Positions 1-12,172 of a DNA stretch of 64,000 nucleotides are shown piece by piece. Position numbers and translations under genes: made by a program. Position 1 is the stretch's first letter. Each line of letters begins with the position of its first letter. Origin of the DNA: Kitasatospora cheerisanensis KCTC 2395 (GTDB lineage Bacteria > Actinomycetota > Actinomycetes > Streptomycetales > Streptomycetaceae); NCBI RefSeq assembly GCF_000696185.1, contig NZ_KK853997.1:1465483-1529482 (forward strand). Reading direction: 5' to 3'. The notes beneath the pieces were generated by a model. That model ran no database searches and was not told the DNA's origin. It saw only the letters and a list, made by a program, of their open reading frames with translations.

Positions 1-198
1 GCGTCGCAGGCCCGCGGCGTCCGGTGCGTGCTCTCGGCGTGCCGGGTGGAAGGCCTCGTACTGGATGTACTTGGTCTTTCGCCCGGTGCGGCGAGAGTGC
101 GTGCCGGGCGTCGTGGGGCAGGCGGGGGTTTGAAGACGGGCCCTAGCGGCGCGGTCCCGGGCGGCCGGTGGCGGCCGGTCGCCCGCGGGGACGGGGCG

Positions 199-705
199 TC
201 AGACCTCGGTGAACGGCGCGGGGTAGCGGCACACGCCGTGCGGGACGCTGTCCGCGCCGGGCAGCGCGAGCGCCTGGAAGTACGCCTCGGGGACGTCGAA
301 CGGTCCGGTGATGCGGTGCCCGGAGGCGGGCGCGAAGCCGAACCGGCCGTAGTAGCCGGGGTCGCCGAGGACCACCACGACGCGTTCGCCGGCCTCCGCG
401 GCGGCGGCCAGCGCGGCCCGGACGACGGCGGTGCCGACGCCCTTGCGCTGCCACTCGGGGGCGACGGCGACCGGGGCGAGGGCGAGCCCCTTGCCGTTGC
501 CGATCCGCAGCCGGGTGAGCAGGGCGTGGCCGATGACGACCTCCCGGGCGTCGACGGCGACCAGCGAGAGGTCCGGCAGCCAGGCGGCGTCGCGGCGCAG
601 CGCGTCCACCAGGTCCGCCTCTTCGGGGCCTGGGAAGGCCGCCATGTGGACGCGCCGGGTCTCGGCGGTGTCGGTGGGGAGTTCGACTCTGGTTCGTACG
701 GTCAT
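199..705 (-). CDS. GNAT family N-acetyltransferase (YhbS-like)
   Basis: Predicted 168-residue acetyl-CoA-dependent N-acetyltransferase; the substrate is not known. The middle of the protein has the GNAT acetyl-CoA signature: a beta strand 'LAPVAVAPEWQRKGVG' followed by the Q/R-x-x-G-x-G/A-type pyrophosphate loop (QRKGVG). 'GYYGRFGF' further on is the typical YhbS/COG3153 tail motif. Length fits a single GNAT domain. The start is the ATG preceding 'TVRTRVELP'. It stands alone, separated by about 140 bp from aspS, which runs in the same direction. The fold assignment is firm; a specific function cannot be read from the sequence. Confidence 0.85.
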   Translation of the reverse strand: MTVRTRVELPTDTAETRRVHMAAFPGPEEADLVDALRRDAAWLPDLSLVAVDAREVVIGHALLTRLRIGNGKGLALAPVAVAPEWQRKGVGTAVVRAALAAAAEAGERVVVVLGDPGYYGRFGFAPASGHRITGPFDVPEAYFQALALPGADSVPHGVCRYPAPFTEV

Positions 706-847
706 CCTTGACCCTTCTTGCGCCCTGCACCCCGTTGTGCAGCGATCCGGCCCCGGGCGGTGCGAGCCTACTCCTGGTGGGCGCGCACCGGCCGGGGCCG
801 GAACGAATCGTGATCTTTGTGATGTGCCGTCAGTTTCCGACGGCGCG

Positions 848-2638
848 TCAGGCGGTGGGCTCGGCCTCCGCCTTGGCGGCGTCCTTCTCCTTCGGCTTGG
901 CGTCCACGCCGGCCTCCCGGCGCTGGGCCGGGGTGATCGGGGTGGGGGCGCCGGTCAGCGGGTCGCCGCCGGTGGAGGTCTTCGGGAAGGCGATGACGTC
1001 CCGGATGGTGTCGTAGCCGCCCAGCAGGGTGACCACGCGGTCCAGGCCGAGCGCGATGCCGCCGTGCGGCGGCGGGCCGTAGTTGAAGGCGTCCAGCAGG
1101 AAGCCGAACTGCGAGGCCGCCTCCTCCTCGGAGAGGCCGATCGCGTCGAACGCCCGCTTCTGCACCTCGCGCTGGTGGATACGGATCGAACCGCCGCCCA
1201 GCTCCGAGCCGTTGAGGACCAGGTCGTACGCGTTGGAGAGCGCGCTGCCCGGGTCGGTGTCGAAGGTGGCGAGCGACTCGGCGGTGGGCGCGGTGAACGG
1301 GTGGTGCACCGCGTGCCAGCCCTGGAACTCGCCCTTGTCGTCCTCGATCGGCTCGAACATCGGGAAGTCCACGACCCAGAGGAACGCCCACTGGGACTCG
1401 TCGATCAGGTTGCAGCGGCGGCCGATCTCCAGGCGGGCGGCGCCGAGCAGCTCCTGCGAGGCGGTCTTCTTGCCGGCCGCGAAGAACACCGCGTCGCCGG
1501 GCTTGGCGCCGGCGGCGGCGGCCAGGCCGGCCAGGTGCTCCTCGGACAGGTTCTTGGCGACCGGGCCGCGCAGCTCGCCGGTCTCGGCGTCGACCAGCAC
1601 GTACGCGAGGCCGCGGGCGCCGCGGGCCTTCGCCCAGTCCTGCCAGGCGTCGAGCTGCTTGCGGGGCTGCGAGGCGCCGCCGGGCATGACGACCGCGCCG
1701 ACGTACGGGGCCTGGAAGACCCGGAACTCGGTGCCCTTGAAGTACTCGGTCAGGTCGGTGAGTTCCTGCCCGAAGCGGACGTCCGGCTTGTCGGAGCCGT
1801 AGCGGGACATCGCGTCGGCGTAGGACAGGCGGGGCAGCGGGTTGGGGATCTCGTACCCGTGCACCTCCTTCCAGATCCGGGCGATGATCTTCTCGCCGAG
1901 GGCCAGGATGTCCTCCTGGTCGACGAACGAGGCCTCGACGTCGAGCTGGGTGAACTCCGGCTGCCGGTCGGCGCGGAAGTCCTCGTCGCGGAAGCAGCGG
2001 GCGATCTGGTAGTAGCGCTCCATGCCGGCGACCATCAGCAGCTGCTTGAACAGCTGCGGGGACTGCGGCAGCGCGTACCAGTGGCCCGGCTGGAGGCGGA
2101 CCGGGACCAGGAAGTCGCGGGCGCCCTCGGGGGTGGAGCGGGTCAGGTACGGGGTCTCGATGTCGAGGTAGTCGTTCTCCTCCATCACCGAGCGGATGAT
2201 GTGGTTGACCTTCGAGCGCAGCCGCAGCGCGCGGGCCGGGCCCTCGCGGCGCAGGTCGAGGTAGCGGTAGCGGAGCCGCACCTCCTCGTTGACCGAGCCG
2301 GGCTCGTACTCGGCGACCTGGAACGGCAGCGGCGCGGCCTCGGACAGCACCTCGATGGACTCGACGACGACCTCGACGGCGCCGGTCGGGATGTCCGGGT
2401 TCTCGTTGCCCTCGGGGCGGACCCGGACCTCGCCGATCACCTTCACGCAGTACTCGGAGCGCAGCCCGTGCACCGACTCCAGGTCGCGGACCACGACCTG
2501 CACGGTGCCGGAGGCGTCGCGCAGGTCGATGAAGGCCACGCCGCCGTGGTCACGGCGGCGGGCCACCCAGCCGGCCAGGGTGACGGTGGTGCCGGCGTGC
2601 TCCGGTCGGAGCGTGCCCGCGTCGTGCGTGCGGATCAC
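848..2638 (-). CDS. aspS: Aspartate--tRNA ligase
   Basis: 596-residue class IIb aminoacyl-tRNA synthetase that charges tRNA-Asp in the cytoplasm. The N-terminal OB-fold anticodon-binding domain is seen in '[19 protein letters not shown]'. Motif 2 is '[18 protein letters not shown]', and motif 3 ends in '[15 protein letters not shown]'-like sequence. The bacterial GAD insertion lies between them, giving the full bacterial length. The GTG start at 2636-2638 overlaps the hisS stop (GTGA), so translation is probably coupled to hisS. The C-terminus has a short Lys/Ala/Glu tail typical of actinomycete AspRS. Whether it also charges tRNA-Asn (non-discriminating) cannot be told here; no asnS is in the window. 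Confidence 0.97.
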   Translation of the reverse strand: MIRTHDAGTLRPEHAGTTVTLAGWVARRRDHGGVAFIDLRDASGTVQVVVRDLESVHGLRSEYCVKVIGEVRVRPEGNENPDIPTGAVEVVVESIEVLSEAAPLPFQVAEYEPGSVNEEVRLRYRYLDLRREGPARALRLRSKVNHIIRSVMEENDYLDIETPYLTRSTPEGARDFLVPVRLQPGHWYALPQSPQLFKQLLMVAGMERYYQIARCFRDEDFRADRQPEFTQLDVEASFVDQEDILALGEKIIARIWKEVHGYEIPNPLPRLSYADAMSRYGSDKPDVRFGQELTDLTEYFKGTEFRVFQAPYVGAVVMPGGASQPRKQLDAWQDWAKARGARGLAYVLVDAETGELRGPVAKNLSEEHLAGLAAAAGAKPGDAVFFAAGKKTASQELLGAARLEIGRRCNLIDESQWAFLWVVDFPMFEPIEDDKGEFQGWHAVHHPFTAPTAESLATFDTDPGSALSNAYDLVLNGSELGGGSIRIHQREVQKRAFDAIGLSEEEAASQFGFLLDAFNYGPPPHGGIALGLDRVVTLLGGYDTIRDVIAFPKTSTGGDPLTGAPTPITPAQRREAGVDAKPKEKDAAKAEAEPTA

Positions 2639-3912
2639 AGCTGCTTCTCCTTCAGGGTGGTGACGAGCGCCTCGAGGGCGACGGGGGTCTGCTCGCCGGA
2701 CTCCATGTCCTTGAGCTGGACCACGCCCTCGGCGAGGTCCCGGTCGCCGGCGATCAGGGCGAAGCGCGCCCCCGACCGGTCGGCGGACTTCATGGCGTTC
2801 TTGATGCTCTTGACGCCGAAGGCCAGGTCGGTGGGCACGCCCGCGCGGCGCAGCTCCACGACCTTGGCGAACAGCAGGTCCTTCGCCGCCTCGCCGAGCG
2901 CCACCGCGTAGACGGCGGTCGCGGCGGGCAGGTCGAGGGCGATGCCCTCGGCCTCCAGCGCCAGGAAGGTGCGGTCCACGCCGAGCGCCCAGCCGACCGA
3001 GGGCAGGGCCGGTCCGCCGATCATCTCGGACAGGCCGTCGTAGCGGCCGCCGCCGCCGATCGCGGACTGCGCGCCGAGGCCGTTGTGCACGAACTCGAAG
3101 GTGGTGCGGGTGTAGTAGTCCAGGCCGCGGACCAGCTTCGGGTCGTCGACGAACGCGACCCCGGCGAGCGTGAGCAGCTCGCGGACCTTCTCGTCGTACG
3201 CCTTGCAGTCCTCGCAGAGGAAGTCCCGCAGCATGGGGGCGTCGGTGAGCTGGGCCTGCACGGACTCGCGCTTGTCGTCCAGCACGCGCAGCGGGTTGAT
3301 CTCGGCGCGGCGGCGGGTGTCCTCGTCCAGGTCCAGGCCGGACAGGAACTCGATCAGCGCGGCGCGGTAGACCGGGCGGCACTGCTTGTCGCCGAGGCTG
3401 TTGAGCAGCAGCGAGTAGTTCGACAGCCCGAGCGTGCGGAACGCGTCGTCGGCGAGGATGATCAACTCGGCGTCCAGCGCCGGGTCCTCGGCGCCGATGG
3501 CCTCCGCGCCGACCTGCGAGAACTGGCGGTACCGGCCCTTCTGCGCCCGCTCGTAGCGGTAGTAGTTGCCGGAGTACCAGAGCTTCACCGGGAGGTTGCC
3601 CTGCTTGTGCAGGTTCGCCTGGAGGGCGGCGCGCAGCACGGAGGCGGTGCCCTCGGGGCGCAGCGCGAGCTCGTCGCCGCCGCGGGTGGTGAGGTTGTAC
3701 ATCTCCTTGGTGACGATGTCGGTGGACTCGCCGACGCCGCGGGAGAAGAGCTTCACGTCCTCGAAGACCGGGGTCTCGATGTAGCCGTAGCCGGCCCGGC
3801 GCGCGGGGGCGGCGATCGCCTCGCGGATCGCCAGGAAGGTCGCCGAACTGGGCGGCAGCAGGTCGTAGGTGCCCTTGGGGGCGGTGAAGGTGCTCAACTT
3901 CTCTTCCGTCAC
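2635..3912 (-). CDS. hisS: Histidine--tRNA ligase
   Basis: 425-residue class IIa synthetase that charges tRNA-His. Visible motifs are 'KGTYDLLPP' at the N-terminus, motif 2 '[13 protein letters not shown]', the histidine-specific '[15 protein letters not shown]' and 'GGGGRYDGL', and a C-terminal anticodon-binding alpha/beta domain. The GTG start (3910-3912) overlaps the stop of the upstream metallo-hydrolase by GTGA, and its own stop overlaps the aspS start the same way, so the three genes form one translationally coupled operon. Length and all class II motifs are normal. Confidence 0.97.
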   Translation of the reverse strand: MTEEKLSTFTAPKGTYDLLPPSSATFLAIREAIAAPARRAGYGYIETPVFEDVKLFSRGVGESTDIVTKEMYNLTTRGGDELALRPEGTASVLRAALQANLHKQGNLPVKLWYSGNYYRYERAQKGRYRQFSQVGAEAIGAEDPALDAELIILADDAFRTLGLSNYSLLLNSLGDKQCRPVYRAALIEFLSGLDLDEDTRRRAEINPLRVLDDKRESVQAQLTDAPMLRDFLCEDCKAYDEKVRELLTLAGVAFVDDPKLVRGLDYYTRTTFEFVHNGLGAQSAIGGGGRYDGLSEMIGGPALPSVGWALGVDRTFLALEAEGIALDLPAATAVYAVALGEAAKDLLFAKVVELRRAGVPTDLAFGVKSIKNAMKSADRSGARFALIAGDRDLAEGVVQLKDMESGEQTPVALEALVTTLKEKQL

Positions 3913-4634
3913 ATTCCTCGTCGCGGGAAGGCCGGGGCGTCGGCCGCCCCCGCTGCCTGCTGGAGGTAGGGGTTGGTGGCGCGCTCTCGGCCGATGGTGG
4001 TCTGGGAGCCGTGGCCGGAGAGCACCACGGTCGCGTCGTCGAGGGGCAGGCACACCCGGGCCAGCGAGCGCATGATCGCTCCGCTGTCTCCGCCCGGGAG
4101 GTCGGTACGCCCGATGGAGCCGGCGAACAGCAGGTCGCCCGAGAACAGCACCGGAGGAATGTCCGTCACGGCGGGCGTCCTGAACGTCACCGACCCCTTG
4201 GTATGGCCGGGCGCGTGGTCGACGGTGAGCCGCAGGCCGGCCAGTTCGAGCACGCTGCCGTCGGTCAGTTCGCGGACGTCGTCCGGTTCGCCGACGGTGA
4301 GGGAGCCCATCAGCTGCTGGCCGAGGGAGCGGCCGAGGGCCTTCTCCGGGTCGGCCATCATGTACCGGTCCTCGGGGTGGATCCACGCCGGGACGCCCTG
4401 GGCGCCGCAGACCGGGACAACCGAGGCGATGTGGTCGATGTGCCCGTGGGTGAGCAGGACCGCGACCGGCTTGAGCCGGTGCTCGCGGATCAACTCCTCG
4501 ACGCCGCTTGCCGCTTCGTGCCCGGGGTCGACGATCACGCACTCCTCGCCGGCGGCGGGAGCGACCAGGTAGCAGTTGGTGCCCCAGGCCCCGGCGGGGA
4601 ATCCGGCGACGAACACGCGAGTCCTTCGTTTCAT
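3909..4634 (-). CDS. MBL-fold metallo-hydrolase (glyoxalase II-like)
   Basis: 241-residue metallo-beta-lactamase-fold hydrolase. The dinuclear metal motif THGHIDH lies at residues 62-68 (H63, H65, D67, H68). Further metal ligands are in '[10 protein letters not shown]', 'FSGDLLF' and the C-terminal 'LSGHGSQT'. The set is that of glyoxalase II/persulfide dioxygenase relatives, but substrate residues cannot be assigned. It is the first gene of the operon with hisS and aspS. The ATG at 4632-4634 is used; a GTG six codons in ('VFVAGFPAG') is an alternative. The physical link to two synthetases recurs in actinomycetes to my knowledge, but a functional reason is not established. Confidence 0.88.
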   Translation of the reverse strand: MKRRTRVFVAGFPAGAWGTNCYLVAPAAGEECVIVDPGHEAASGVEELIREHRLKPVAVLLTHGHIDHIASVVPVCGAQGVPAWIHPEDRYMMADPEKALGRSLGQQLMGSLTVGEPDDVRELTDGSVLELAGLRLTVDHAPGHTKGSVTFRTPAVTDIPPVLFSGDLLFAGSIGRTDLPGGDSGAIMRSLARVCLPLDDATVVLSGHGSQTTIGRERATNPYLQQAAGAADAPAFPRRGM

Positions 4635-4841
4635 GCGGTGGCGGTCTTGTTTCCCCCGCAGCCTACCGGCGGCACGGGGCCGCGGGCGAACCGGTTCCCG
4701 CGCGCGTTCAGGCCTTTCTCATGTGCCGTTGATCCCGTGCTGACGCGCGGGGTCCTTACACTGGGCCGCCGACGGGTGCGACGATGCGCACACGACAGTC
4801 ACAACTCCCCACCTCCCAGAGCGCAGTAGGAGACACACCCG

Positions 4842-5594
4842 GTGGTCAGCAGCGAACAGCGGCGGCGGGAGCTCGCCCGCGAGAAGTACAAGCGCCAGAT
4901 GGACGCGCGCGCCAAGGCCGCGGCGCAGCGCAAGAAGCGCAACGCGGTGGTGGCCTCGGTCGCCGCCGTGGTGGTGCTGGCGGGTGCCGGCGCGGCCGCG
5001 GCCGGCGTGTTCGGCTCGGACAAGAAGGACGACAAGAAGGCGTCCGCCGCGCCGACCCCGGCCCCGTCGAAGACCGGCAAGTACACGGCCGAGCCGGCCA
5101 TGTCGATCGACACCGCCGCCCCGTACACGGCCTCGCTGGACACCTCGGCGGGCAAGGTGACCTTCTCGCTGGAGGCGGCGAAGGCCCCGCACACCGTCAA
5201 CTCCTTCGTGTTCCTGGCCGGTGAGCACTTCTGGGACAACACCAAGTGCCACCGCCTCACCACGGACGGCATCTTCGTGCTGCAGTGCGGCGACCCGACC
5301 GGCACCGGCACCGGCGGCCCGGGCTACGAGATCCCGGACGAGAACCTGACCGGCGCGACCTACCCGGCGGGCACCGTGGCGATGGCGAACGCCGGCCCGA
5401 ACACCAACGGCAGCCAGTTCTTCCTGGTCTACAAGGACACCCAACTGCCGCCCAACTACACCCCGTTCGGCAAGATCACCGGCGGCCTGGACGTGCTCCA
5501 GAAGATCGCCGGGGCCGGCGTGCAGGGCGGCGGTTCGGACGGCGCGCCCGCCACCCCGGTCGAGATCAAGGCCATCACCGCGGCCAAGGGCTGA
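4842..5594 (+). CDS. Peptidyl-prolyl cis-trans isomerase, cyclophilin type, membrane-anchored
   Basis: 250-residue cyclophilin. A very basic N-terminus (residues 4-31, many Lys/Arg) precedes one membrane segment (about 34-56, Ala/Val-rich). A low-complexity Lys/Pro/Ala spacer and a cyclophilin domain (about 85-250) follow, the latter with 'NSFVFLAGEHFWDNTKCHRL' and 'GSQFFLVYKDTQLP' motifs. The predicted topology puts the isomerase outside the membrane, where it would catalyse prolyl isomerisation of exported proteins. The GTG start follows AGGAGA at 4828-4833. It is divergent from the hydrolase-hisS-aspS operon, sharing a 207-bp promoter region. Confidence 0.9.
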   Translation: MVSSEQRRRELAREKYKRQMDARAKAAAQRKKRNAVVASVAAVVVLAGAGAAAAGVFGSDKKDDKKASAAPTPAPSKTGKYTAEPAMSIDTAAPYTASLDTSAGKVTFSLEAAKAPHTVNSFVFLAGEHFWDNTKCHRLTTDGIFVLQCGDPTGTGTGGPGYEIPDENLTGATYPAGTVAMANAGPNTNGSQFFLVYKDTQLPPNYTPFGKITGGLDVLQKIAGAGVQGGGSDGAPATPVEIKAITAAKG

Positions 5595-5799
5595 CCCGCC
5601 GCGAAAATCGACCGGTGCCGGATGCGGACAGCACCGGCGCTGGTCGCCTATGTTGCTGTTGTATAGGGTGCCCAGACCGTCGGCCGTCACCCTCGGCACG
5701 ACAACGACGGCTCGGGACGGCGGACTCCATCGGTCCGCCGCACATCAACTGTGGACGACGCTCCCGCCCGTGGGCGTGGCGTCATGTGGAGGAGGCGCT

Positions 5800-7029
5800 G
5801 TGAGCAGCGACCCGTGGGGCCGTGTCGACGAGCAGGGGAACGTCTACGTGAGGACGGCCGACGGCGAACGCCAGGTCGGCTCCTGGCAGGCCGGCTCCCC
5901 CGAGGAGGCCCTCGCCTACTTCGAGCGCAAGTTCCAGGGCCTGGAGGCGGAGACCGCGCTCCTCGAGCACCGGGTCCGCAAGACCGACCTGGCCGCCAAG
6001 GAGGCGCAGACCGCGCTGGACCACCTGCGGGCGCAGGTCGCCGAGGCGCACGCCGTCGGCGACCTGGCCGCGCTGGCCAAGCGCCTGGACACGCTGGCCG
6101 GGGAGATCGAGACCCGGCAGGGCGAGCGCAAGGCCGCCCGGGCGAAGGCCCAGGAGGAGACCCGCGCCGCCAAGGAGGCGCTGGTCGCCGAGGCCGAGCA
6201 GCTCGCCGACTCCAACCAGTGGCGGGAGGCCGGCGACCGGCTGCGCGCCCTGGTCGACAGCTGGAAGGCGCTGCCGCGCCTGGACCGCAAGAGCGACGAC
6301 GAGCTGTGGCACCGCTTCTCGCACGCCCGCTCGGTCTTCTCCAAGCACCGCAAGGCGCACTTCGCGGCGCTGGACTCGGAGCGCGACCACGCCCGCGCGG
6401 TCAAGGAGAAGCTGGTCGCCGAGGCCGAGCAGCTCGCCGACTCCACCGACTGGGGCCCGACCGCGGCCGCCTACCGCGATCTGATGACCCGTTGGAAGGC
6501 CGCCGGCCGCGCCCAGCGCGAGGCGGAGGAAGAGCTGTGGGCCCGCTTCCGCGGCGCCCAGGACGTCTTCTTCCAGGCCCGGTCCGCCGCGTTCTCCGAG
6601 CGCGACGCCGAGCAGGGCGAGAACCAGAAGGCCAAGGAGGCGCTGCTGGTCGAGGCCGAGGCGATCCTGCCGATCACCGACCTGAAGGCCGCCAAGGCCG
6701 CGCTGCGCGACATCGCCGAGCGCTGGGAGGCCATCGGCCACGTCCCGCGCGACGCCCGTCCGAAGCTGGACGGCCGGCTGGCCACGGTGGAGCGCGCCGT
6801 CCGCGAGGCCGAGGAGGCCGAGTGGCAGCGCTCCAACCCGGAGGCCCGGGCCCGCGCCACCGGCATGACCGCGCTGCTGCAGTCCGCCGTCGACAAGCTG
6901 CAGGCCGACCTGGACAAGGCCCGTGCGGCCGGCAACGCGTCCCGGGCCGCCAAGCTGGAGGCCGAGCTGGCGGGCCGTCAGGCGCTGCTCGACCAGGCGC
7001 AGAAGTCGCTGCAGGAGTTCAGCTCCTGA
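5800..7029 (+). CDS. DUF349 domain-containing coiled-coil protein
   Basis: 409-residue, highly charged, Ala-rich helical protein with three successive DUF349 units. Each unit carries Trp-Lys/Arg-x-(I/L/A) and 'LWxRFxxAxxxFxxxR' patterns (about residues 130-200, 205-275 and 285-345). A long N-terminal coiled coil lies around residues 45-125, and another near the C-terminus. The start is GTG at 5800, eight bases after a very strong GGAGGAGG (5788-5795). DUF349 proteins have no settled biochemical role, so none is claimed. Two of the repeats contain the same eight-residue phrase 'EAEQLADS', showing recent internal duplication. Transcription ends at the shared hairpin 7043-7082. Confidence 0.85.
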   Translation: MSSDPWGRVDEQGNVYVRTADGERQVGSWQAGSPEEALAYFERKFQGLEAETALLEHRVRKTDLAAKEAQTALDHLRAQVAEAHAVGDLAALAKRLDTLAGEIETRQGERKAARAKAQEETRAAKEALVAEAEQLADSNQWREAGDRLRALVDSWKALPRLDRKSDDELWHRFSHARSVFSKHRKAHFAALDSERDHARAVKEKLVAEAEQLADSTDWGPTAAAYRDLMTRWKAAGRAQREAEEELWARFRGAQDVFFQARSAAFSERDAEQGENQKAKEALLVEAEAILPITDLKAAKAALRDIAERWEAIGHVPRDARPKLDGRLATVERAVREAEEAEWQRSNPEARARATGMTALLQSAVDKLQADLDKARAAGNASRAAKLEAELAGRQALLDQAQKSLQEFSS

Positions 7030-7042
7030 CCTGACGTCAGCA

Positions 7043-7082
7043 CGGAGGGGCCCGGTCGCCGTACGGCGACCGGGCCCCTCCG
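7043..7082. terminator. Bidirectional intrinsic terminator
   Basis: Perfect 18-bp inverted repeat (7043-7060 pairs with 7065-7082) with a GTAC loop, placed between two convergent genes: the DUF349 gene on plus and the lipoprotein gene on minus. As usual for high-GC actinomycetes there is no U-tract. Confidence 0.85.
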
Positions 7083-7122
7083 CGTTTGCCGGAGCCAGGG
7101 CCCGGGGCTCGTGTCCGGGGGG

Positions 7123-7905
7123 TCAGACGGAGGCGGGCGCGGACGGCGAGGCGCCGGGCTGCAACTGGTCCAGGTCGACGCTCTGGTCGGGTCCGGGGGT
7201 GGCGCTCGGCACCGGGGTGCCGAAGTCGCCGAGGTCGACCCTGCCGCCGGTGTCCCGCTCCATCCGCAGCGGCACGGCCGGGCCGTCGGCGGCCACGTAC
7301 AGGGTGCCGGAGCCGGTGTCGGAGTGCCCGGTCACCGGGATCGTGCGGTGGCCCTGGACGGTGGTGGCGGCGCCCTTGGCGAGGTCGCTCCCGCCGGAGC
7401 CGAGCCGGTTGGCCAGTGCGCCGAGGTCGCACAGGTCGACGACCTCGGCGAACTGCGGGTTGTCGCTGGTGGTCTTCAGGTAGCGGTCGCCGACCAGTTC
7501 GGCCAGCGCGGGGTCGCCGTTGTTCTCCCAGAAGGCGTGGTCGGGCTTGACCCAGAGCTCCTGTCCGGCCTTGACCACCTGGAAGCCACCGACGCCGGCC
7601 TGCCGCAGCGTGCCGGCGCAGCTGCCCGCGCCGTCCAGCCGCAGGTCCACGGTGATCGTCATGCCGTTGCCGCCGACCGTGCCGGTCTCCCGCACCGACC
7701 TGGCGTCCCGGAGCGCCTGCACGGCCCGTTGCAGGATCTCCGCGGCCGGGAGGGCGGCCACCCCGTTGTCGGAGGCGGCGGCGGTCGCCGCGGCCGGGCT
7801 GCCGGCGGCGGCCGGTCCGCCGGAGCCGCCCGATCCGCCGCAGCCCGCCGCCAGGACGGCGGCCGCCGCCGCGCCCGCCGCCGTCATCGTCCGAGTCCCG
7901 CGCAC
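7123..7905 (-). CDS. Putative lipoprotein (LppX/LprG-like fold possible)
   Basis: 260-residue secreted lipoprotein. A basic n-region, an Ala-rich hydrophobic core and the lipobox 'LAAGC' place the acylated cysteine at residue 22. A Gly/Ala/Ser-rich linker leads to a domain with repeated beta-strand patterns ('SVRETGTVGGNGMTITVDLRLD', 'PVTGHSDTGSGTLYVAAD'). Strand order and the 'ADGPAVPLRMER' ending resemble LppX/LprAFG-type lipid-binding lipoproteins, but this is a resemblance only. It is convergent with the DUF349 gene and downstream of relA by about 100 bp. Confidence 0.8.
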   Translation of the reverse strand: MRGTRTMTAAGAAAAAVLAAGCGGSGGSGGPAAAGSPAAATAAASDNGVAALPAAEILQRAVQALRDARSVRETGTVGGNGMTITVDLRLDGAGSCAGTLRQAGVGGFQVVKAGQELWVKPDHAFWENNGDPALAELVGDRYLKTTSDNPQFAEVVDLCDLGALANRLGSGGSDLAKGAATTVQGHRTIPVTGHSDTGSGTLYVAADGPAVPLRMERDTGGRVDLGDFGTPVPSATPGPDQSVDLDQLQPGASPSAPASV

Positions 7906-8002
7906 GGTGCCTCCCGCAGATAGCCGACCGCCCCCACCCGGCCAGTGTCGGCGGGGCGGGGGCGGCCTGCACGCGGGGCCCGGGACGCGCCGGGCGAAGG
8001 GG

Positions 8003-10351
<2,349 letters not shown>

Positions 10352-10437
10352 GGACACTCCTACGTGCAGACGGATCAACCTTCATCGTACCGGCGGCACC
10401 ACGGGCTTCCGCGATTGGCCGACCCCCCACAGCGGAA

Positions 10438-10472
10438 AGCCGCCCGGGAACGGAATCTGTTCCCGGGCGGCT
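10438..10472 (-). terminator. Intrinsic terminator after apt
   Basis: 14-bp perfect stem (10438-10451 with 10459-10472) and 7-base loop, 18 bp beyond the apt stop codon on the minus strand, before relA. It suggests relA is also transcribed from its own promoter. Confidence 0.75.
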
Positions 10473-10489
10473 CCGACGCAGGTGGGCGC

Positions 10490-11044
10490 TCAGACCACGA
10501 CGAGGGTCTCCAGCGGCGCACCGTGCAGGTGCGGGACGAGCTTCTCACGCCCCGTCAGGAAGCCGAGCTCCATCAGCACCACGACGCCCACCAGCTCGGC
10601 GCCGGCCTCCTGGACCAGGTCCAGCGAGGCCGCGATGGTGCCGCCGGTGGCCAGCACGTCGTCGACCACCAGCACCTTCTCGCCCGGCTCGAACGCGTCG
10701 CACTGCACCTCCAGCGTCGCCGACCCGTACTCCAGGTCGTACGAGCGGGAGAACACGTCGCCGGGCAGCTTGCCCTTCTTGCGGATCGGGACGAACCCGA
10801 GTCCGGCCGCGACCGCGGCGGGTGCGGCCAGCACGAACCCCCGCGCCTCCAGGCCGACCACCTTGGTCGCGCCGAGTTCCTTCGCCCGCTCGGCCAGCGC
10901 CCGGGTCAGCGCGCCGAACGCCTCGGCGTCGGCCAGCAGGGGGGCGATGTCCTTGAACAGGACGCCCGGCTTCGGGTAGTCCTGCACGTCCCGGATCCGG
11001 CTGTTGAGCAGCTCGGTCAGGGCGGGGTCGGTGGTGGAGGTCAC
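10490..11044 (-). CDS. apt: Adenine phosphoribosyltransferase
   Basis: 184-residue cytoplasmic purine-salvage enzyme converting adenine and PRPP to AMP. The PRPP-binding motif is 'VLVVDDVLATGGT', and 'EARGFVLAAPAA' and 'PIRKKGKLPG' are Apt-specific. The start is a GTG, 24 bp after the secF stop, so it can be read with secDF. The position between secF and relA is the conserved streptomycete order. Nothing unusual is seen. Confidence 0.96.
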   Translation of the reverse strand: MTSTTDPALTELLNSRIRDVQDYPKPGVLFKDIAPLLADAEAFGALTRALAERAKELGATKVVGLEARGFVLAAPAAVAAGLGFVPIRKKGKLPGDVFSRSYDLEYGSATLEVQCDAFEPGEKVLVVDDVLATGGTIAASLDLVQEAGAELVGVVVLMELGFLTGREKLVPHLHGAPLETLVVV

Positions 11045-11068
11045 GGGGGTTCCTTAACGAGGCGGGGT

Positions 11069-12169
11069 TCAGCGCTTGCCGGACGGCCGACCCTTGCCCC
11101 GGGTACGGCTGGTCGGCTGGTTGCGCTGTCCGACCATACCTGCCGGAACCTCCTCGTCGATCATCACGTCCTCGCCCCGCGCCGCGGCCTCCTCGGCCGC
11201 CTTGGCCTCGGACGCGCGGCGCTGCGCGACCCGCTTGGCCAGTGCCTTCATCTCCGGGGTCTGCTCCTTGAGCTGCGCGAGCAGCGGGGTGGCGACGCAG
11301 ATCGAGGAGTAGGCGCCGGCGGCGAGGCCGATGAACAGGGCCAGCGAGATGTCGTTGAGGGTGCCCGCGCCGAGGAGGCCGCCGCCGATGAACAGCAGGG
11401 CGGAGACCGGGAGCAGCGCGACGACCGTGGTGTTGATGGAGCGCACCAGGGTCTGGTTCAGGCCGTGGTTGGCAGCCTCGCTGTAGGTGCGGCGGGACTG
11501 CTTGGCGAGGCCGTTCGTGTTCTCCTTCACGGTGTCGAAGACGACGACCGTGTCGTAGAGCGAGTAGCCGAGGATGGTCAGGAAGCCGATCACGGTGCCC
11601 GGGGTGACCTCGAAGCCGACCAGCGCGTACACGCCGATGGTGATCAGCAGGTCGTGGATCAGCGCGACCAGCGCGGCCAGCGCCATCCGCCACTCGAAGG
11701 CGATCGCCAGGTAGACGGTGACCAGGACCATGAAGATGATCAGGCCGGTCAGCGCCTTCTTGGAGATGTCGGCACCCCAGGAGGGGCCGATCACCTGGGC
11801 GTTGATGTCCTTCTCCTCGACCCCGACGGCCTGCGAGAACTCCTTGGTGAAGGTCGCCGCCGGCACCGACTCCTCGGCGCTGATCTGGACCCGGACGTCA
11901 CCCTTGTCCGTGGTCTGCACCAGCGCGGTGTTGGAGCCGGTGATCTTGTTCGCGGCGTCCTTCGCCTGGGACACCGACAGCCCGGGCTTGTGCACGGTGT
12001 AGACCGAGCCGCCCTTGAACTCGATGCCCAGGTGCAGGCCCATGGCCAGGCCGATCGCGGCCACCAGGACGATCACCGCGGAGATCGAGTACCAGATCTT
12101 CCGCTTGCCGACGAAGTCGAACGAGACCTCGCCCTGGTAGAGGCGGTGACCGATGTTGCGGAGCGACAT
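11069..12169 (-). CDS. secF: Protein translocase subunit SecF
   Basis: 366-residue inner-membrane partner of SecD that uses the proton gradient to assist late steps of Sec export. There is an N-terminal membrane segment (about 28-46), then the periplasmic domain opening with 'GIEFKGGSVYTV', then a five-helix block with 'FEWRMALAALVALIHDLLITIGVYAL' and 'GYSLYDTVVVFDTVKEN'. It starts three bases after the secD stop. The hydrophilic C-terminal tail (last ~60 residues, Ala/Glu then basic) is longer than in E. coli, as in other actinomycetes. Confidence 0.96.
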   Translation of the reverse strand: MSLRNIGHRLYQGEVSFDFVGKRKIWYSISAVIVLVAAIGLAMGLHLGIEFKGGSVYTVHKPGLSVSQAKDAANKITGSNTALVQTTDKGDVRVQISAEESVPAATFTKEFSQAVGVEEKDINAQVIGPSWGADISKKALTGLIIFMVLVTVYLAIAFEWRMALAALVALIHDLLITIGVYALVGFEVTPGTVIGFLTILGYSLYDTVVVFDTVKENTNGLAKQSRRTYSEAANHGLNQTLVRSINTTVVALLPVSALLFIGGGLLGAGTLNDISLALFIGLAAGAYSSICVATPLLAQLKEQTPEMKALAKRVAQRRASEAKAAEEAAARGEDVMIDEEVPAGMVGQRNQPTSRTRGKGRPSGKR

Positions 12170-12172
12170 GGG

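Noticed and set aside
1-198. Possible end of a coding region at the left edge
   Set aside because: Open on several frames because of high GC, but no start, family motif or consistent third-position bias could be tied to one frame.
824-845. Terminator after aspS
   Set aside because: Only a 6-bp stem (826-831 with 839-844); too weak to list with confidence.
4729-4762. Promoter for the cyclophilin gene (TTGATC...TACACT)
   Set aside because: Spacing of 22 bases is too long for a standard promoter.
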